Positions 8,288-16,917 of a stretch of 64,000 nucleotides of DNA are shown piece after piece. The stretch lies in NCBI GenBank assembly GCA_016707425.1, contig JADJHU010000015.1, forward strand, positions 434,001-498,000. Direction: 5' to 3'. Each line of letters begins with the position of its first letter. Within the stretch, counting starts at the first letter, position 1. This stretch comes from Gammaproteobacteria bacterium. GTDB lineage: Bacteria > Pseudomonadota > Gammaproteobacteria > Steroidobacterales > Steroidobacteraceae. The notes beneath the pieces are model-generated. The model was not told where the DNA came from, ran no database searches, and worked only from the letters and a program-made list of their open reading frames with translations. The translations under genes were made by a program, and so were the position numbers.

Positions 8288-9514
8288 TCACCCCGAGAGC
8301 TTCGGCACCGAAGCGTTGCGCGCGTTGCCCGCCTGCTGGAAGACGTGCTTCATCACGAAATCGGCCGTCACCTCCTCGCCGGTGAGCAGCATCGCTGCGA
8401 GCTCACCGCCCAGGATCTGAGGCGCGATCAGCACGTCCGGCTGGACGAGCCGTACCCGACCCAGATGGTGCGCATCGTTGACCGCCGCGACGGTCCGCGC
8501 GGTGCCGGCAAGCTCGCGCACCGCCAGTACGACGAAGGCGTTCTCCGAATCGTCCTCGAGCATTGCGAGCACCGCGCGCGCCTTGTCGGCGCCCGCCTTG
8601 CGCAGCACGTCGGCGTCGCTCGGTTCGCCGATCACCATGTCCACCTCGTCGGGGATGGCCGCGTCGGGCTGTTCGCGCAGCAGGCGTGTGACCGGATGGC
8701 CGCGGCGCACGAGCTCGCGCCACGTATTGAGTGCGAGCGGTGTGTTGCCGATCACGAGGAAGTGGTTGATGCGTTGCATGCGTTTTTCCGTCCGATTGAC
8801 GATGCGCCGCAGACTGCGGGTGATCAGGGGCGCGATCACGGCCGTCAGCGAGGTCGCGAATACGGCGACACCGAGCACGATGATCGACAGCGTGAACAGC
8901 CTCGATTCGGGCGTCTGCGGTGTGATGTCGCCGTAACCCACGGTGGTCATCGTGACCATCGCGAAATAGAACGCCGTCTCGAGATCGGTGACCTGCGGCC
9001 TGAATTCGGCGCCCAGGTAGAACGTGCCGAAGGTCGCATAGACCACCAGCATCGTGGCAGACGTCAGTGCGAACAGTGTGCTGGCCGTCACGCTGGTGCG
9101 GTCGAAGTGACGCCAGGCAAAAGCCAGCAGCGCCAGCATCAGGACGAAATAGGCCAGCAGCAGCCGCGAGTGGCCCTGCTCGCCGAAGTACATGCTGATC
9201 GCGGCCGTCGCGGCCAGCAGCAGGGCGATGAACCATGCCAGGCGCGAACGGAGCAGGAGCCCGACGGCCATGAGGAGCATCCCGAGGCCGATCAGGATCG
9301 GCGGCAGCAGCGCGGGATCCAGGCCCCTGTCGCCGGTCAGCAGCTGATCGAGGATGTGGCGCCAGCGGGGACCGAGCGCGCTCTGCAGGAGCCACAGGCC
9401 CCCGAGGCAGAGCAGAAGCGCGAGCGGCGCATGCGGAAACCCGTATCGTCCGCCAGGACGCAGGTGCCATTCCTGCATTCGGGTCTGCAGGAGTTGAGTC
9501 AGGCGGGGCAGCAT
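8288..9514 (-). CDS. Kch-like potassium channel with RCK (TrkA-N) domain
   Basis: A 408-residue inner-membrane protein like E. coli Kch: six hydrophobic segments through about residue 230, the selectivity filter TVGYGD at 191-196 between the last two helices, and a cytoplasmic RCK/TrkA-N domain from about 250 (HFLVIGNTPLAL). The nucleotide-binding glycine motif is degenerate (GNTPL instead of GxGxxG), as in Kch. The ATG at 9514 is used; upstream residues in the same frame look non-coding. It probably sets potassium flux or membrane potential. It stands alone, divergent from the DUF642 gene. Confidence 0.9.
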   Translation of the reverse strand: MLPRLTQLLQTRMQEWHLRPGGRYGFPHAPLALLLCLGGLWLLQSALGPRWRHILDQLLTGDRGLDPALLPPILIGLGMLLMAVGLLLRSRLAWFIALLLAATAAISMYFGEQGHSRLLLAYFVLMLALLAFAWRHFDRTSVTASTLFALTSATMLVVYATFGTFYLGAEFRPQVTDLETAFYFAMVTMTTVGYGDITPQTPESRLFTLSIIVLGVAVFATSLTAVIAPLITRSLRRIVNRTEKRMQRINHFLVIGNTPLALNTWRELVRRGHPVTRLLREQPDAAIPDEVDMVIGEPSDADVLRKAGADKARAVLAMLEDDSENAFVVLAVRELAGTARTVAAVNDAHHLGRVRLVQPDVLIAPQILGGELAAMLLTGEEVTADFVMKHVFQQAGNARNASVPKLSG

Positions 9515-9759
9515 GGACGAACGGCTCTGCGCGGCTCCGCGTTCGGCCTCTGGATATGGTGTCCACGATAGCAAGCGCGACGTGCACGACCAAGACCAGG
9601 GCCTGCATGCCCGGCTGCCTCCGGGGCCTGAAGAGCCTGAACAGCCTCGGTGTGGCGAGACACACAGGAGTGTGCTAGAAGGCGCTGTGCTCCCCGGCGC
9701 CCGAGAAGCGCCAGGACCCGCAGTCCGCAACGTCCCGACGTTCATCAGAGGCTGCCACA
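9515..9759. other. Divergent intergenic region with a SecG-like N-terminal fragment
   Basis: This 245-base gap separates the divergent channel and DUF642 genes and should contain both promoters; I see no strong -35/-10 pair. On the minus strand at 9608-9564 a short reading MQALVLVVHVALAIV follows a GGAGG-type ribosome site and resembles the first helix of SecG, then continues into sequence unlike SecG. It could be a gene remnant or coincidence. Confidence 0.3.
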
Positions 9760-10632
9760 ATGAAAAAAACATGGGGAATCGGAACCGCATGCGCCGTGGC
9801 GCTCACCTCGCTGGCGCTGCCCGTCTCTGCGGCGAACAACACTCCGGGGCAGGCCGTCGACAGGACGACCGCCGTGCAGGGCAACCTCCTGGTCAACGGT
9901 GACTTCGAAGAACCCGTGGTTCAGGCCGGTGCCTACACGTCTGTCAGGACAGGCCAGTCCTTCCCCGGATGGGAAGTGATCGGCGTGCCAGGCGGGCGTG
10001 TCTCGCCCATCAGCGGCAACTATCAGCAGGGCGGCATCCGCTTCAACGCGGAGCACGGGCGCCAGTGGCTCGATCTGACCGGCGACAGCAGCAATTCACC
10101 CACCGGCGTCCGGCAGTCGGTGCGCACGGACCCGGGCGCGACCTACGAGCTCGTCTTCTACGTCGGCAACGTCGCGGGTGGTGCCTTCGGCCGCACGAGC
10201 TCGGTGGAGCTCCTCGTGGACGGCAAGTCAATCGGGGTTGCGACCAACGACCGCAGCCTCGCCGGGCAGCAGGGCTGGGGCCAGTTCCGCAAGAGCTTCA
10301 CCGCCAGCCGGGACACGACGACGATCGCCTTCGTGAACCGCGATCCGCCGAGCGACAACAGCAACGGGCTCGACAACGTTTCTCTCACGCTGGCGAAGCC
10401 GGGCACAGCCGCGCCTGCGGCCGCCGGCATGAACGTTGCCGGCGAATACACCTATTTCGGGCAGGGTCGCAGCACGATCACGCAGACCGGCGAGTGGTAC
10501 TCGATCAAGGCCGGCAAGGGCTGGTATCGCTGGGTGGCCGAGATCCTTCCGAACGGGGACCTCGACTTCGCGCGGAGCGAGGACCCGATTCACGCCAATG
10601 TGAACAAGAGCTACCTGACGAAGCAGCAGTGA
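9760..10632 (+). CDS. Exported DUF642-type carbohydrate-binding-like protein
   Basis: The 290-residue product has a signal peptide (MKKTWGIGTACAVALTSLAL, cleavage near ALPVSA-A) followed by NLLVNGDFEEP, the hallmark start of DUF642/galactose-binding-like domains, then a jelly-roll-like sequence with GWEVIG, the ITLTF-like strands and a closing NGLDNVSL motif around residue 205. The C-terminal 80 residues form a separate Trp/Gly-rich segment (GEYTYFGQGRSTITQTGEWY) that I do not recognise. Probably periplasmic or secreted and sugar-binding. It is followed after 23 bases by a lipoprotein gene. Confidence 0.75.
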   Translation: MKKTWGIGTACAVALTSLALPVSAANNTPGQAVDRTTAVQGNLLVNGDFEEPVVQAGAYTSVRTGQSFPGWEVIGVPGGRVSPISGNYQQGGIRFNAEHGRQWLDLTGDSSNSPTGVRQSVRTDPGATYELVFYVGNVAGGAFGRTSSVELLVDGKSIGVATNDRSLAGQQGWGQFRKSFTASRDTTTIAFVNRDPPSDNSNGLDNVSLTLAKPGTAAPAAAGMNVAGEYTYFGQGRSTITQTGEWYSIKAGKGWYRWVAEILPNGDLDFARSEDPIHANVNKSYLTKQQ

Positions 10633-10655
10633 ACGCAACAGCAACGAGAAGAACC

Positions 10656-11630
10656 ATGAAACTCACCCAGAGCCTTTTCATCGTCGCCCTGATTTCAGTC
10701 GTGGCCGCATGCGGCAGCAAATCGGGCAGTCACGCAGTACCGGGAACCGTGAACACGGGGAGCAGTGCCGCCCGCGGCAATGCCAGCGCCGAGGAAGTGG
10801 CCGAAGAAGCGCGCAAGGGTCTCGACTGCCCGGCACGCGTCAGGACTGCAGCGCGCGACCCCCAGGCCCCCGCGGACGACGTCGTCGGTGTGCGGCCCGG
10901 ACTCACCTACGAGGAAGCCGCCAACCTCGTGCTCTGCACGAACGAGCTTCTCGTCCTGCAACCCAATGCCGGACGCGGTGTGAACATCCAGACCTATGGC
11001 GCAACCCTCCGGCAGGGATTCGGCGCCCGCTTCGCCGAGCCGCGCGTCGAGAAGACCTCCAGGCAGATCATGCAGGAGATGCAGGACGAGGCCATCGCGC
11101 GCGGCGGCAACGCGGTCCGCCACGACATGAAGCCCGGCCAGGCGAAATGGTATGTCGGCACGATGGGACTGCCGGGTCAGGAGAGGGTCATCAGCGCCGC
11201 GCGCGAGGAGTGGTATGCCGAGGGCAAGAACCCGACGATCGCAAGCGTGGAGCAGGCGCTGGTCGCGAAGTACGGCACGCCGACGCGCACGATGCGTTCG
11301 CCCGGCCAGCTGACCCTCACCTGGGCCCATGACCCGCGGGGTCGCCTCGTGACGGAAACCTCACCTCTCTACAACCAGTGCACCGGCACCGCATCCCCCG
11401 ACGGGGGCACGAACTACAACCCGGACTGCGGCATCGTGGTCATGGCGATCGTGGTTCCGGTGCCGTCGAACGATGCGCTCGCCCGCAACATCGATGTCGG
11501 CGTGGTCGATCAGGCTGGCGGCTATCAGTCGATCACGGCGACCGAGCAGGCGCTCGCCGCGCAGGAGTCGCAGCGCAAGGCGCAGCAGGTTCAGGACGCC
11601 TCGAAGAACGCGGACAAGCCCACACTATGA
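10656..11630 (+). CDS. Lipoprotein of unknown function
   Basis: The ATG at 10656 starts a lipoprotein signal with lipobox SVVAAC (Cys19), fitting the start choice over the GTG at 10629 that overlaps the upstream stop. The mature part of about 305 residues has two Cys (LDCPAR, LVLCTNE), a GVRPGLTYEEAANLVLC segment reminiscent of SmpA/BamE-like GxTxxE repeats, and a Gln/Lys-rich helical tail. It overlaps the next lipoprotein gene by ATGA. Function unknown; an envelope location is well supported. Confidence 0.75.
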   Translation: MKLTQSLFIVALISVVAACGSKSGSHAVPGTVNTGSSAARGNASAEEVAEEARKGLDCPARVRTAARDPQAPADDVVGVRPGLTYEEAANLVLCTNELLVLQPNAGRGVNIQTYGATLRQGFGARFAEPRVEKTSRQIMQEMQDEAIARGGNAVRHDMKPGQAKWYVGTMGLPGQERVISAAREEWYAEGKNPTIASVEQALVAKYGTPTRTMRSPGQLTLTWAHDPRGRLVTETSPLYNQCTGTASPDGGTNYNPDCGIVVMAIVVPVPSNDALARNIDVGVVDQAGGYQSITATEQALAAQESQRKAQQVQDASKNADKPTL

Positions 11631-12373
11631 ACGCACCCGCCTCCGGCCACACTTGGGCGGTCGCATCGCTCGGGGCGTGCGCCACGGCGCTGCTCTGCGC
11701 GGCTTGCAGCGGGCCGACGACATCGCCGGCATCGGGCTCACTGGCCGCCGGACAGCCGCCGGCGGCGGGTCCCGGCGCCACGACGGGCGCGGCACCGGCA
11801 GCCGCCCTGTCCGGCCGGACGGGCCAGCTCGTCAACCCGGAAGCCAGCACGATGGTCTTCCTCTATTACGATCTCGCCGGCATCCAGCCGCCGATCGAGA
11901 CCTGGGTGGAGGACGACAGTCGCGTGAAATACGCGGCACCGATCGACAGGGCGGCGAAGCGTGCGGCCGTGCGCAGCGAGCTGGAGGCCGGCATCCCGGC
12001 CGTGCGCGGCGTCGGCCGGCTGCAGCTCACCATGAACGCGAACCTCAGCGACTACGATCCCTCCTACGGAGAGTTCACGGTCGGCGCCTTCGCGCCCAGC
12101 TCGGTCTTCACCTTCGACGCACTCGGCCAGAAGGTCTCACTGCAGTTCGACAACGCCCGTTCCGCGCAGACGTGGAAGGTCCCTGCCCCCGAAGCGCAGG
12201 CGATCCGCGACCGGATCGGCTACGCGCGCAACGTGCAGGCGGACGCCACCTTGCAGATCACCGGCGTGCGGCCCGGCCCGGGCGGCGGAACGATCACGGC
12301 AAACGTGCTGGAATACGAGCTGCGCAACGCACAGGACAGCCACGTCATCGGCCGGGTACGTGTCGCGCCCTAG
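11627..12373 (+). CDS. Lipoprotein of unknown function
   Basis: A 248-residue product whose N-terminus ends in LLCAAC (lipobox, Cys27), followed by a Pro/Ala/Gly-rich linker to about residue 62 and a folded domain (LVNPEASTMVFLYYDLAGIQ and later strands). No family recognised. Its start overlaps the stop of the lipoprotein gene before it, and both follow the DUF642 gene, so the three probably form one transcript. The next gene begins 63 bases further on with its own ribosome site. Confidence 0.7.
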   Translation: MNAPASGHTWAVASLGACATALLCAACSGPTTSPASGSLAAGQPPAAGPGATTGAAPAAALSGRTGQLVNPEASTMVFLYYDLAGIQPPIETWVEDDSRVKYAAPIDRAAKRAAVRSELEAGIPAVRGVGRLQLTMNANLSDYDPSYGEFTVGAFAPSSVFTFDALGQKVSLQFDNARSAQTWKVPAPEAQAIRDRIGYARNVQADATLQITGVRPGPGGGTITANVLEYELRNAQDSHVIGRVRVAP

Positions 12374-12436
12374 CCACTCCGGGTTGAGCACGGCAGAGCC
12401 ATAATGTGAGAATGCAGGTTTCCCTCGGAACCTGCC

Positions 12437-13720
12437 ATGGGCGCGATCCAGCTCAGCTACAGCACTTTCGGCCTGACCGGCCTCGATTTCCTCGACGCCC
12501 TCGATGCGGTGGATCGCGCCGGCTATGAGGGCGTGGAAATCTCCTTCCATCGCGACCAGTTCAACCCCTTCGACATCGACGACGACGACCTCGCCCGCGT
12601 CCGCAAGCGGCTCGATGCCCTGCGCGTGAAGCCGGCGTGCGTGGCCACCGCGTCGCACTTCTTCACCCCGTCCCGCCCGCACGAGCCCTCGCTGATGGCC
12701 GTGGAGCGCGCCGGACGCAAGCGCCGCATCGATCTCGTCAGGCGCGGGATCCACGTCGCACGACGGCTCGGCGTGCGGCTGGTCACCTTCGGCAGCGGTT
12801 TCATCCGTGACGAACACGTGGCGAATCCTGGCATCGACCCCGGTGAGCTCCTCGCCGATTCCATCCGCGAGTGCCTGCGGGAGATCCGCGATGACGAGGA
12901 CATCACGCTGCTGATCGAACCCGAGCCCGGCATGTACATCGAGACCCTTGCGCAGGGACTGGCGTTGCTGCGCGAGGTGGGCTCGCCGAAGTTCAAGCTG
13001 CACATCGACATCTGCCACGCCTACTGCTCCGAGCACGATTACATCGGCGCGCTCGCCGCAGCTGCGCCAGAGGCGCGCTACCTGCACATCTCGGATGCGC
13101 GCGCGGGCTACAACCTGAAGATCGTGCAGGATGCGGAGCACCTCGCGATCGATCTCGACTTCGCGAGTGTCCTGGTGCACTTCCCGGATACGGCCGACTA
13201 TCTGCTGCTCGACCGGAAGCACCCGGTCCACTTCCGCGATGCGCCACTCACGCACGCCCGCCAGGCCCGTATCGACGCCCTCCTCACGCGCGCCGGGGTC
13301 ACGAAACCGCTCGCAGTCATGGACTACACGAGCCTGTATGCCGGAGCCTCGCCGCTCGACGACGAGATCTTCACCTACCTGATCTCGGTGCCGGGCCTGA
13401 GCTACGATGTCCTCGAACGCGCCCGGCCGGTCGTGGCGTGGCTGCGCGGCGCAAGGAACCCGCCGCTCGTTGAGCGGATGGTGGCCAACACGCGCACGGG
13501 CGTGGTCCATTTCCACGAGATCCCCGGCGAGGGCACCCTCGATTTCGGCGCGAGCTTCAGGGCGCTGACCGACAACGGCTTCTCGGGCTACGGCTCGGTC
13601 GAGCTCTATCACCATGTCGCCTCATGGGAGAAGGCGCTCACCGACAGCTATCGACACCTGGCGGCATTCACCGCGGAAAAATCCGATGATCGATGTCGAA
13701 CAACTGGGCTGGCGCAGTGA
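12437..13720 (+). CDS. Xylose-isomerase-like TIM-barrel protein (sugar phosphate isomerase/epimerase type)
   Basis: A 427-residue TIM-barrel protein of the AP-endonuclease-2/xylose isomerase fold. Strand-loop motifs include SYSTFGLTGLDF at the N-terminus, YEGVEISFHRDQ, the metal-ligand candidates Glu161 (LLIEPEPG), Asp191 (HIDICHAYC) and His217 (YLHISDA), and a late SVELYHH Glu. It is longer than typical epimerases because of an insert of about 100 residues after 235. It is first in an operon with LuxS-like, EEVS-like, UbiG, UbiA-type, GH15 and MFS genes; its end overlaps the LuxS-like gene by 35 bases. EboE proteins of ebo/edb clusters have a similar fold and partners, but assignment to EboE is inference. 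Confidence 0.75.
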   Translation: MGAIQLSYSTFGLTGLDFLDALDAVDRAGYEGVEISFHRDQFNPFDIDDDDLARVRKRLDALRVKPACVATASHFFTPSRPHEPSLMAVERAGRKRRIDLVRRGIHVARRLGVRLVTFGSGFIRDEHVANPGIDPGELLADSIRECLREIRDDEDITLLIEPEPGMYIETLAQGLALLREVGSPKFKLHIDICHAYCSEHDYIGALAAAAPEARYLHISDARAGYNLKIVQDAEHLAIDLDFASVLVHFPDTADYLLLDRKHPVHFRDAPLTHARQARIDALLTRAGVTKPLAVMDYTSLYAGASPLDDEIFTYLISVPGLSYDVLERARPVVAWLRGARNPPLVERMVANTRTGVVHFHEIPGEGTLDFGASFRALTDNGFSGYGSVELYHHVASWEKALTDSYRHLAAFTAEKSDDRCRTTGLAQ

Positions 13721-14168
13721 GCTCGTCGGGGAGCTGGATCACCGGCTCCTCAAGGCACCCAGCGTCAAGCTGCGCTCCGCACGGGAAAACCCGGGTGGCA
13801 GCGCGCTCTACTGCGTGGACCTGCGCGTGCGGCGTCCCAATGCCGGTGAATACCTCTCGGATACCGAGCTTCACTCCGTGGAGCACTTCCTGCTCGAAGG
13901 CCTGCAACGGCTCCTGCCGGAGCATTTCGTGTCGGTCGGCATCATGGGCTGCCAGACCGGCTTCTACCTCGTGTTCGCAGACGAGGGCCGCGCGGAGCGG
14001 ATCTGCGCGGTGCTGGAGCAGATCCTGAGAGGCATGCAGGACGCGACGGCCGTCCCCTATGCGTGCATCGAGCAGTGCGGCAACTACCGCAACCACAGCC
14101 TGGAGCGCGCGCGCGCGGTCGCGCGCGAAATCCTGACGCGCCGCACCGACTGGCTGGATGCCGCATGA
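13686..14168 (+). CDS. LuxS-family (S-ribosylhomocysteine lyase-like) metalloenzyme
   Basis: A 160-residue protein with every key residue of LuxS: His19 in LDH followed by AP, Arg47 in VDLR, the metal motif H63-S-V-E66-H67, Cys89 in MGCQTGFY, and the third metal ligand Cys131 in EQCG. LuxS cleaves S-ribosylhomocysteine to homocysteine and DPD, the precursor of autoinducer-2. Overall similarity outside the motifs looks low. The ATG at 13686 lies inside the end of the preceding gene and its stop overlaps the cyclase start (ATGA). Its place in a cyclitol/prenyl-type operon, with no mtn/pfs gene near, leaves open whether it recycles SAH from the neighbouring methyltransferase or has a new substrate. 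Confidence 0.8.
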   Translation: MIDVEQLGWRSELVGELDHRLLKAPSVKLRSARENPGGSALYCVDLRVRRPNAGEYLSDTELHSVEHFLLEGLQRLLPEHFVSVGIMGCQTGFYLVFADEGRAERICAVLEQILRGMQDATAVPYACIEQCGNYRNHSLERARAVAREILTRRTDWLDAA

Positions 14169-15313
14169 ACGGAATCCCCCTCCGGTGGCAGGTACGCGAG
14201 CGCCGCGAGATCGCCTACGACGTCATCAAGGCGCCGCAGCTGTTCCATCCGGACAACGCCGCGCTGCTGTCGCTCGGCCGGCGGGACGGCGGCCGGCGCT
14301 TCGTCGTCGTGGACAACAATGTCGCGCGCCTGCACGGGCGCGCCATCCGCAGCTACTTCGCCCACCATGGCATCGAGGCCGGGATCGCCGTCTTCCCGGG
14401 CGGCGAAGAGCACAAGACGATCGAGGTCTACCAGGAGCTACTGCGCGAGCTCGACGCCTTCCCCATCCACCGGCGCGACGAGCCGATCATCGCCATCGGC
14501 GGCGGCGTGCTGACCGATGTGGCCGGGTTCGTCGCCGCGAGCTACCGCCGCAGCGTGCCGCACATCAAGGTGCCGACCACGCTCATGGGCTATATCGACG
14601 CGGCGCTCGGCATCAAGGCCGGCATCAACTTCAACGGCAACAAGAACCGCCTCGGCAGTTTCGAGCCGCCGCTCGCGGTGTTTCTCGACAAGTCGTTCCT
14701 GCGCACACTGCCGCACCGGCACCTCCTGAACGGGATGTGCGAGATCATCAAGCTCGCGATCATCCGCGACGTCGCGCTCTTCGAGCTCCTCGAGGCCCAC
14801 GGCGCCGAGAGTGTCGCCGCCTGTTTCGCGAATCCCGCGGGCGACGACATCCTCGATCGTGCCATCGGTGGGATGCTGGATGAGCTCGCGCCCAATCTCT
14901 ACGAGGAGCAGCTCTCGCGCAAAGTGGATTTCGGGCATACCTTCAGCTACGGACTCGAGACGCGACACGAGGATCGCCTGCTGCACGGGGAAGCCGTGCT
15001 GCTCGACATCCTCGTGTCGATCTTCATCGCCGTGCATCGTGGCCTGCTTCCCGAAGACGATGCCGGGCGCGTCTTTGCGCTGGTCGAACGGCTGGGTATC
15101 AAACCGGACCTCGGCGTGCTCGGGACGGAAGTCATGTGGCAGTCCCTCCTCGACCGCATCGAGCACCGCAACGGCCTGCAGCGCGTGCCGATGCCTGCCG
15201 GGCTCGGTCAGTGCGTCTTCCTGAACAACATTGCGCGGCGCGAGCTCGAGACCGCCGTGCTCGCACTCCACGCGCGGCTGAAGGCGACTCATGAACCCGC
15301 ATGCGAACGTTGA
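14165..15313 (+). CDS. Sugar phosphate cyclase of the EEVS type (dehydroquinate-synthase superfamily)
   Basis: A 382-residue member of the AroB superfamily with metal ligands Glu193 (GMCEIIK), His258 (DFGHTF) and His274 (LLHGEAV) and the NAD-site glycines GGGVLTDVAGF at 112-122. The DAALGIKAGINF and KNRLGSFEPP stretches and the late GMLDELAPNLYEE match 2-epi-5-epi-valiolone synthases, which cyclise sedoheptulose 7-phosphate, better than the ESS/DSSxGGKT pattern of true 3-dehydroquinate synthase. EboD is a related cyclase in ebo clusters. Overlap at both ends (ATGA with the LuxS-like gene, 23 bases with ubiG) ties it to the operon. Substrate assignment is inference from motif recall. Confidence 0.75.
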   Translation: MNGIPLRWQVRERREIAYDVIKAPQLFHPDNAALLSLGRRDGGRRFVVVDNNVARLHGRAIRSYFAHHGIEAGIAVFPGGEEHKTIEVYQELLRELDAFPIHRRDEPIIAIGGGVLTDVAGFVAASYRRSVPHIKVPTTLMGYIDAALGIKAGINFNGNKNRLGSFEPPLAVFLDKSFLRTLPHRHLLNGMCEIIKLAIIRDVALFELLEAHGAESVAACFANPAGDDILDRAIGGMLDELAPNLYEEQLSRKVDFGHTFSYGLETRHEDRLLHGEAVLLDILVSIFIAVHRGLLPEDDAGRVFALVERLGIKPDLGVLGTEVMWQSLLDRIEHRNGLQRVPMPAGLGQCVFLNNIARRELETAVLALHARLKATHEPACER

Positions 15314-16001
15314 TCAACAGGAGATCAGTCACTTCGACCGCATGGCCAGGCTGTGGTGGGACCCCGCGGGCAAGATGGGGATGCTGCACGTCATCAACCC
15401 GCTGCGCAGCCGGTTCGTGTTCGATCACGTGCACGTCGGGCAACCGAAGGCCGTGGACATCGGTTGCGGGGGGGGCATCCTGACCGAGACGCTGGCAAAG
15501 GCGGGCTATGACGTCGTCGGCATCGACCAGTCGCAGCCGACGCTCGAAATCGCGCGCCAGCACGCGGCAAAGAGCGGCCTCGCCATCGACTACCGCTTCC
15601 AGACCGTCGAGCAGCTCGTAGAGCAGGAAGCCGGCCGCTACGACGTCGTGACCTGCATGGAAATGCTCGAACACGTGCCCGATCCCGCGGCCGTGGTGAA
15701 CGCCTGTGCACGCCTCCTGAAGCCCGGTGGCCACGCGTTCTTCTCCACCATCAACCGCACGCTCAAGGCCCTGCTGTTCGCGATCATCGCCGGCGAATAC
15801 GTCCTGCACATCCTGCCACGCGGCACCCACAGCTACCGCAAGCTGGTGCGGCCGGACGAGATGCGCGCCTGGGCCGGAAGCGCAGGGCTCGGTTTCACGA
15901 GCATCGCGAGCCTCATGTACAACCCGCTCACCCGGCGCTTCCGCGTCGCATCCGGGCGGGAGGACGTCAACTACATGGCGTGCTTCACCAGGAAGGGATG
16001 A
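15291..16001 (+). CDS. ubiG: UbiG-type SAM-dependent O-methyltransferase
   Basis: A 236-residue class I methyltransferase matching UbiG over its length: HFDRMARLWWDPAGKMGMLH at the N-terminus, SAM motif DIGCGGG near 56-62, VTCMEMLEHVPDP, the ubiquinone-binding GTHSYRKLVRP near residue 178 and a closing EDVNYMACF. UbiG performs both O-methylations of ubiquinone synthesis. Normal length, no defects. Unusually it is embedded between the EEVS-like cyclase (overlap 23 bases) and a UbiA-family prenyltransferase, so it may serve that pathway instead of, or besides, ubiquinone; another ubiG copy elsewhere would support a dedicated role. Confidence 0.85.
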   Translation: MNPHANVDQQEISHFDRMARLWWDPAGKMGMLHVINPLRSRFVFDHVHVGQPKAVDIGCGGGILTETLAKAGYDVVGIDQSQPTLEIARQHAAKSGLAIDYRFQTVEQLVEQEAGRYDVVTCMEMLEHVPDPAAVVNACARLLKPGGHAFFSTINRTLKALLFAIIAGEYVLHILPRGTHSYRKLVRPDEMRAWAGSAGLGFTSIASLMYNPLTRRFRVASGREDVNYMACFTRKG

Positions 16002-16008
16002 GCGACTG

Positions 16009-16905
16009 ATGCAGAAATTCCTGGCGCTCTCGCGCTCCACGCATGGCGTGCTCGACATCGCCATGCCGGGATTCGCTGCGCTGCTCTGGCTCGGCCATTT
16101 CCCGGACTGGCAGGTGCTGCTGCTCGCACTGATCACCGCGGTGGCGGGCTACACCGCCCTGTATGCACTCAACGACCTGATCGGCGTGCAGACCGACCGG
16201 GAGAAGTTCGCCGGCACCGGCATCAATCCCGGCTATTCCGTCGAAGCCTCCGAGCTGCGTTACCCGATCGCGCAGGGCAGGCTCAGCGTGCGCGGGGGCA
16301 CGGTGTGGTTCGCGTTCTGGTACGTGGTCGCGCTCATCGGTGCCTGGCTGCTGAATCCGTGGATCATCCTCATCGTGCTCGCCGCGCCCCTGCTGGAGAC
16401 CGCGTACTGCCTGTTGCTCAAGGTGACCTACTGGCGCGTGCTCGTCAGCGGCGTGGTCAAGTCTCTCGGGCCCGTGGCCGCGGTGCTCGCGGTCGTGCCG
16501 CAGCCCTCGCTTCCCCGGCTCGCCCTGATGGTCGCCTGGCTCATCGCGTGGGAGATCGGCGGCCAGAACATTCCCGCGGACTGGAACGACGTGGAAGAAG
16601 ACCGCCGCGTCGGCGCCCGCACCATCCCCGTGGTCTTCGGCCCGCGCGTTTCCGGGGCGCTGGTCGCCATCGCGCTGCTCGCCACCGTGAGCCTGAGTCT
16701 CTTCCTGCCCGTCATGTCTCCGCTCCCACTGGGCCTCCCGTACCAGATCGCCACCTTCGCGGCCGGCTTCCTCCTGCTGCTGCTGCCGGGCTTCCGGCTC
16801 TTCCGCTCACACGAAGGACGTGGCGCAGCAAAGCTGTTCGACCGCGCGAGCCTCTATCCCGTGGTGCAGCTCGCGATCATCACGGTCTTCGTGCTGCGCG
16901 GGTAA
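16009..16905 (+). CDS. UbiA-superfamily membrane prenyltransferase (EboC-like)
   Basis: A 298-residue membrane protein with eight to nine hydrophobic segments and both UbiA aspartate motifs: N55-D56-L-I-G-V-Q-T-D63-R and, near 188-200, DWNDVEEDRRVGARTIP. Such enzymes transfer an isoprenyl chain to an acceptor at the inner membrane. The ATG at 16009 has a GGAAGGG ribosome site 13 bases upstream, at the end of ubiG. Its pairing with a sugar phosphate cyclase and a TIM-barrel protein recalls eboC of ebo/edb clusters, although eboA, eboB and eboF are absent here. Acceptor and prenyl donor are unknown. Confidence 0.8.
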   Translation: MQKFLALSRSTHGVLDIAMPGFAALLWLGHFPDWQVLLLALITAVAGYTALYALNDLIGVQTDREKFAGTGINPGYSVEASELRYPIAQGRLSVRGGTVWFAFWYVVALIGAWLLNPWIILIVLAAPLLETAYCLLLKVTYWRVLVSGVVKSLGPVAAVLAVVPQPSLPRLALMVAWLIAWEIGGQNIPADWNDVEEDRRVGARTIPVVFGPRVSGALVAIALLATVSLSLFLPVMSPLPLGLPYQIATFAAGFLLLLLPGFRLFRSHEGRGAAKLFDRASLYPVVQLAIITVFVLRG

Positions 16906-16917
16906 CGGACCTCCGCG

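Noticed and set aside
14165..15313. Housekeeping 3-dehydroquinate synthase (aroB)
   Set aside because: Motifs around the Lys/Asn region differ from AroB and no aroK or damX neighbour is present.
15998..16020. GATGCAGAA resembling the mnmE att core
   Set aside because: It is the ubiG-prenyltransferase junction with a proper ribosome site; the match to the 18-base core is limited to about nine bases.
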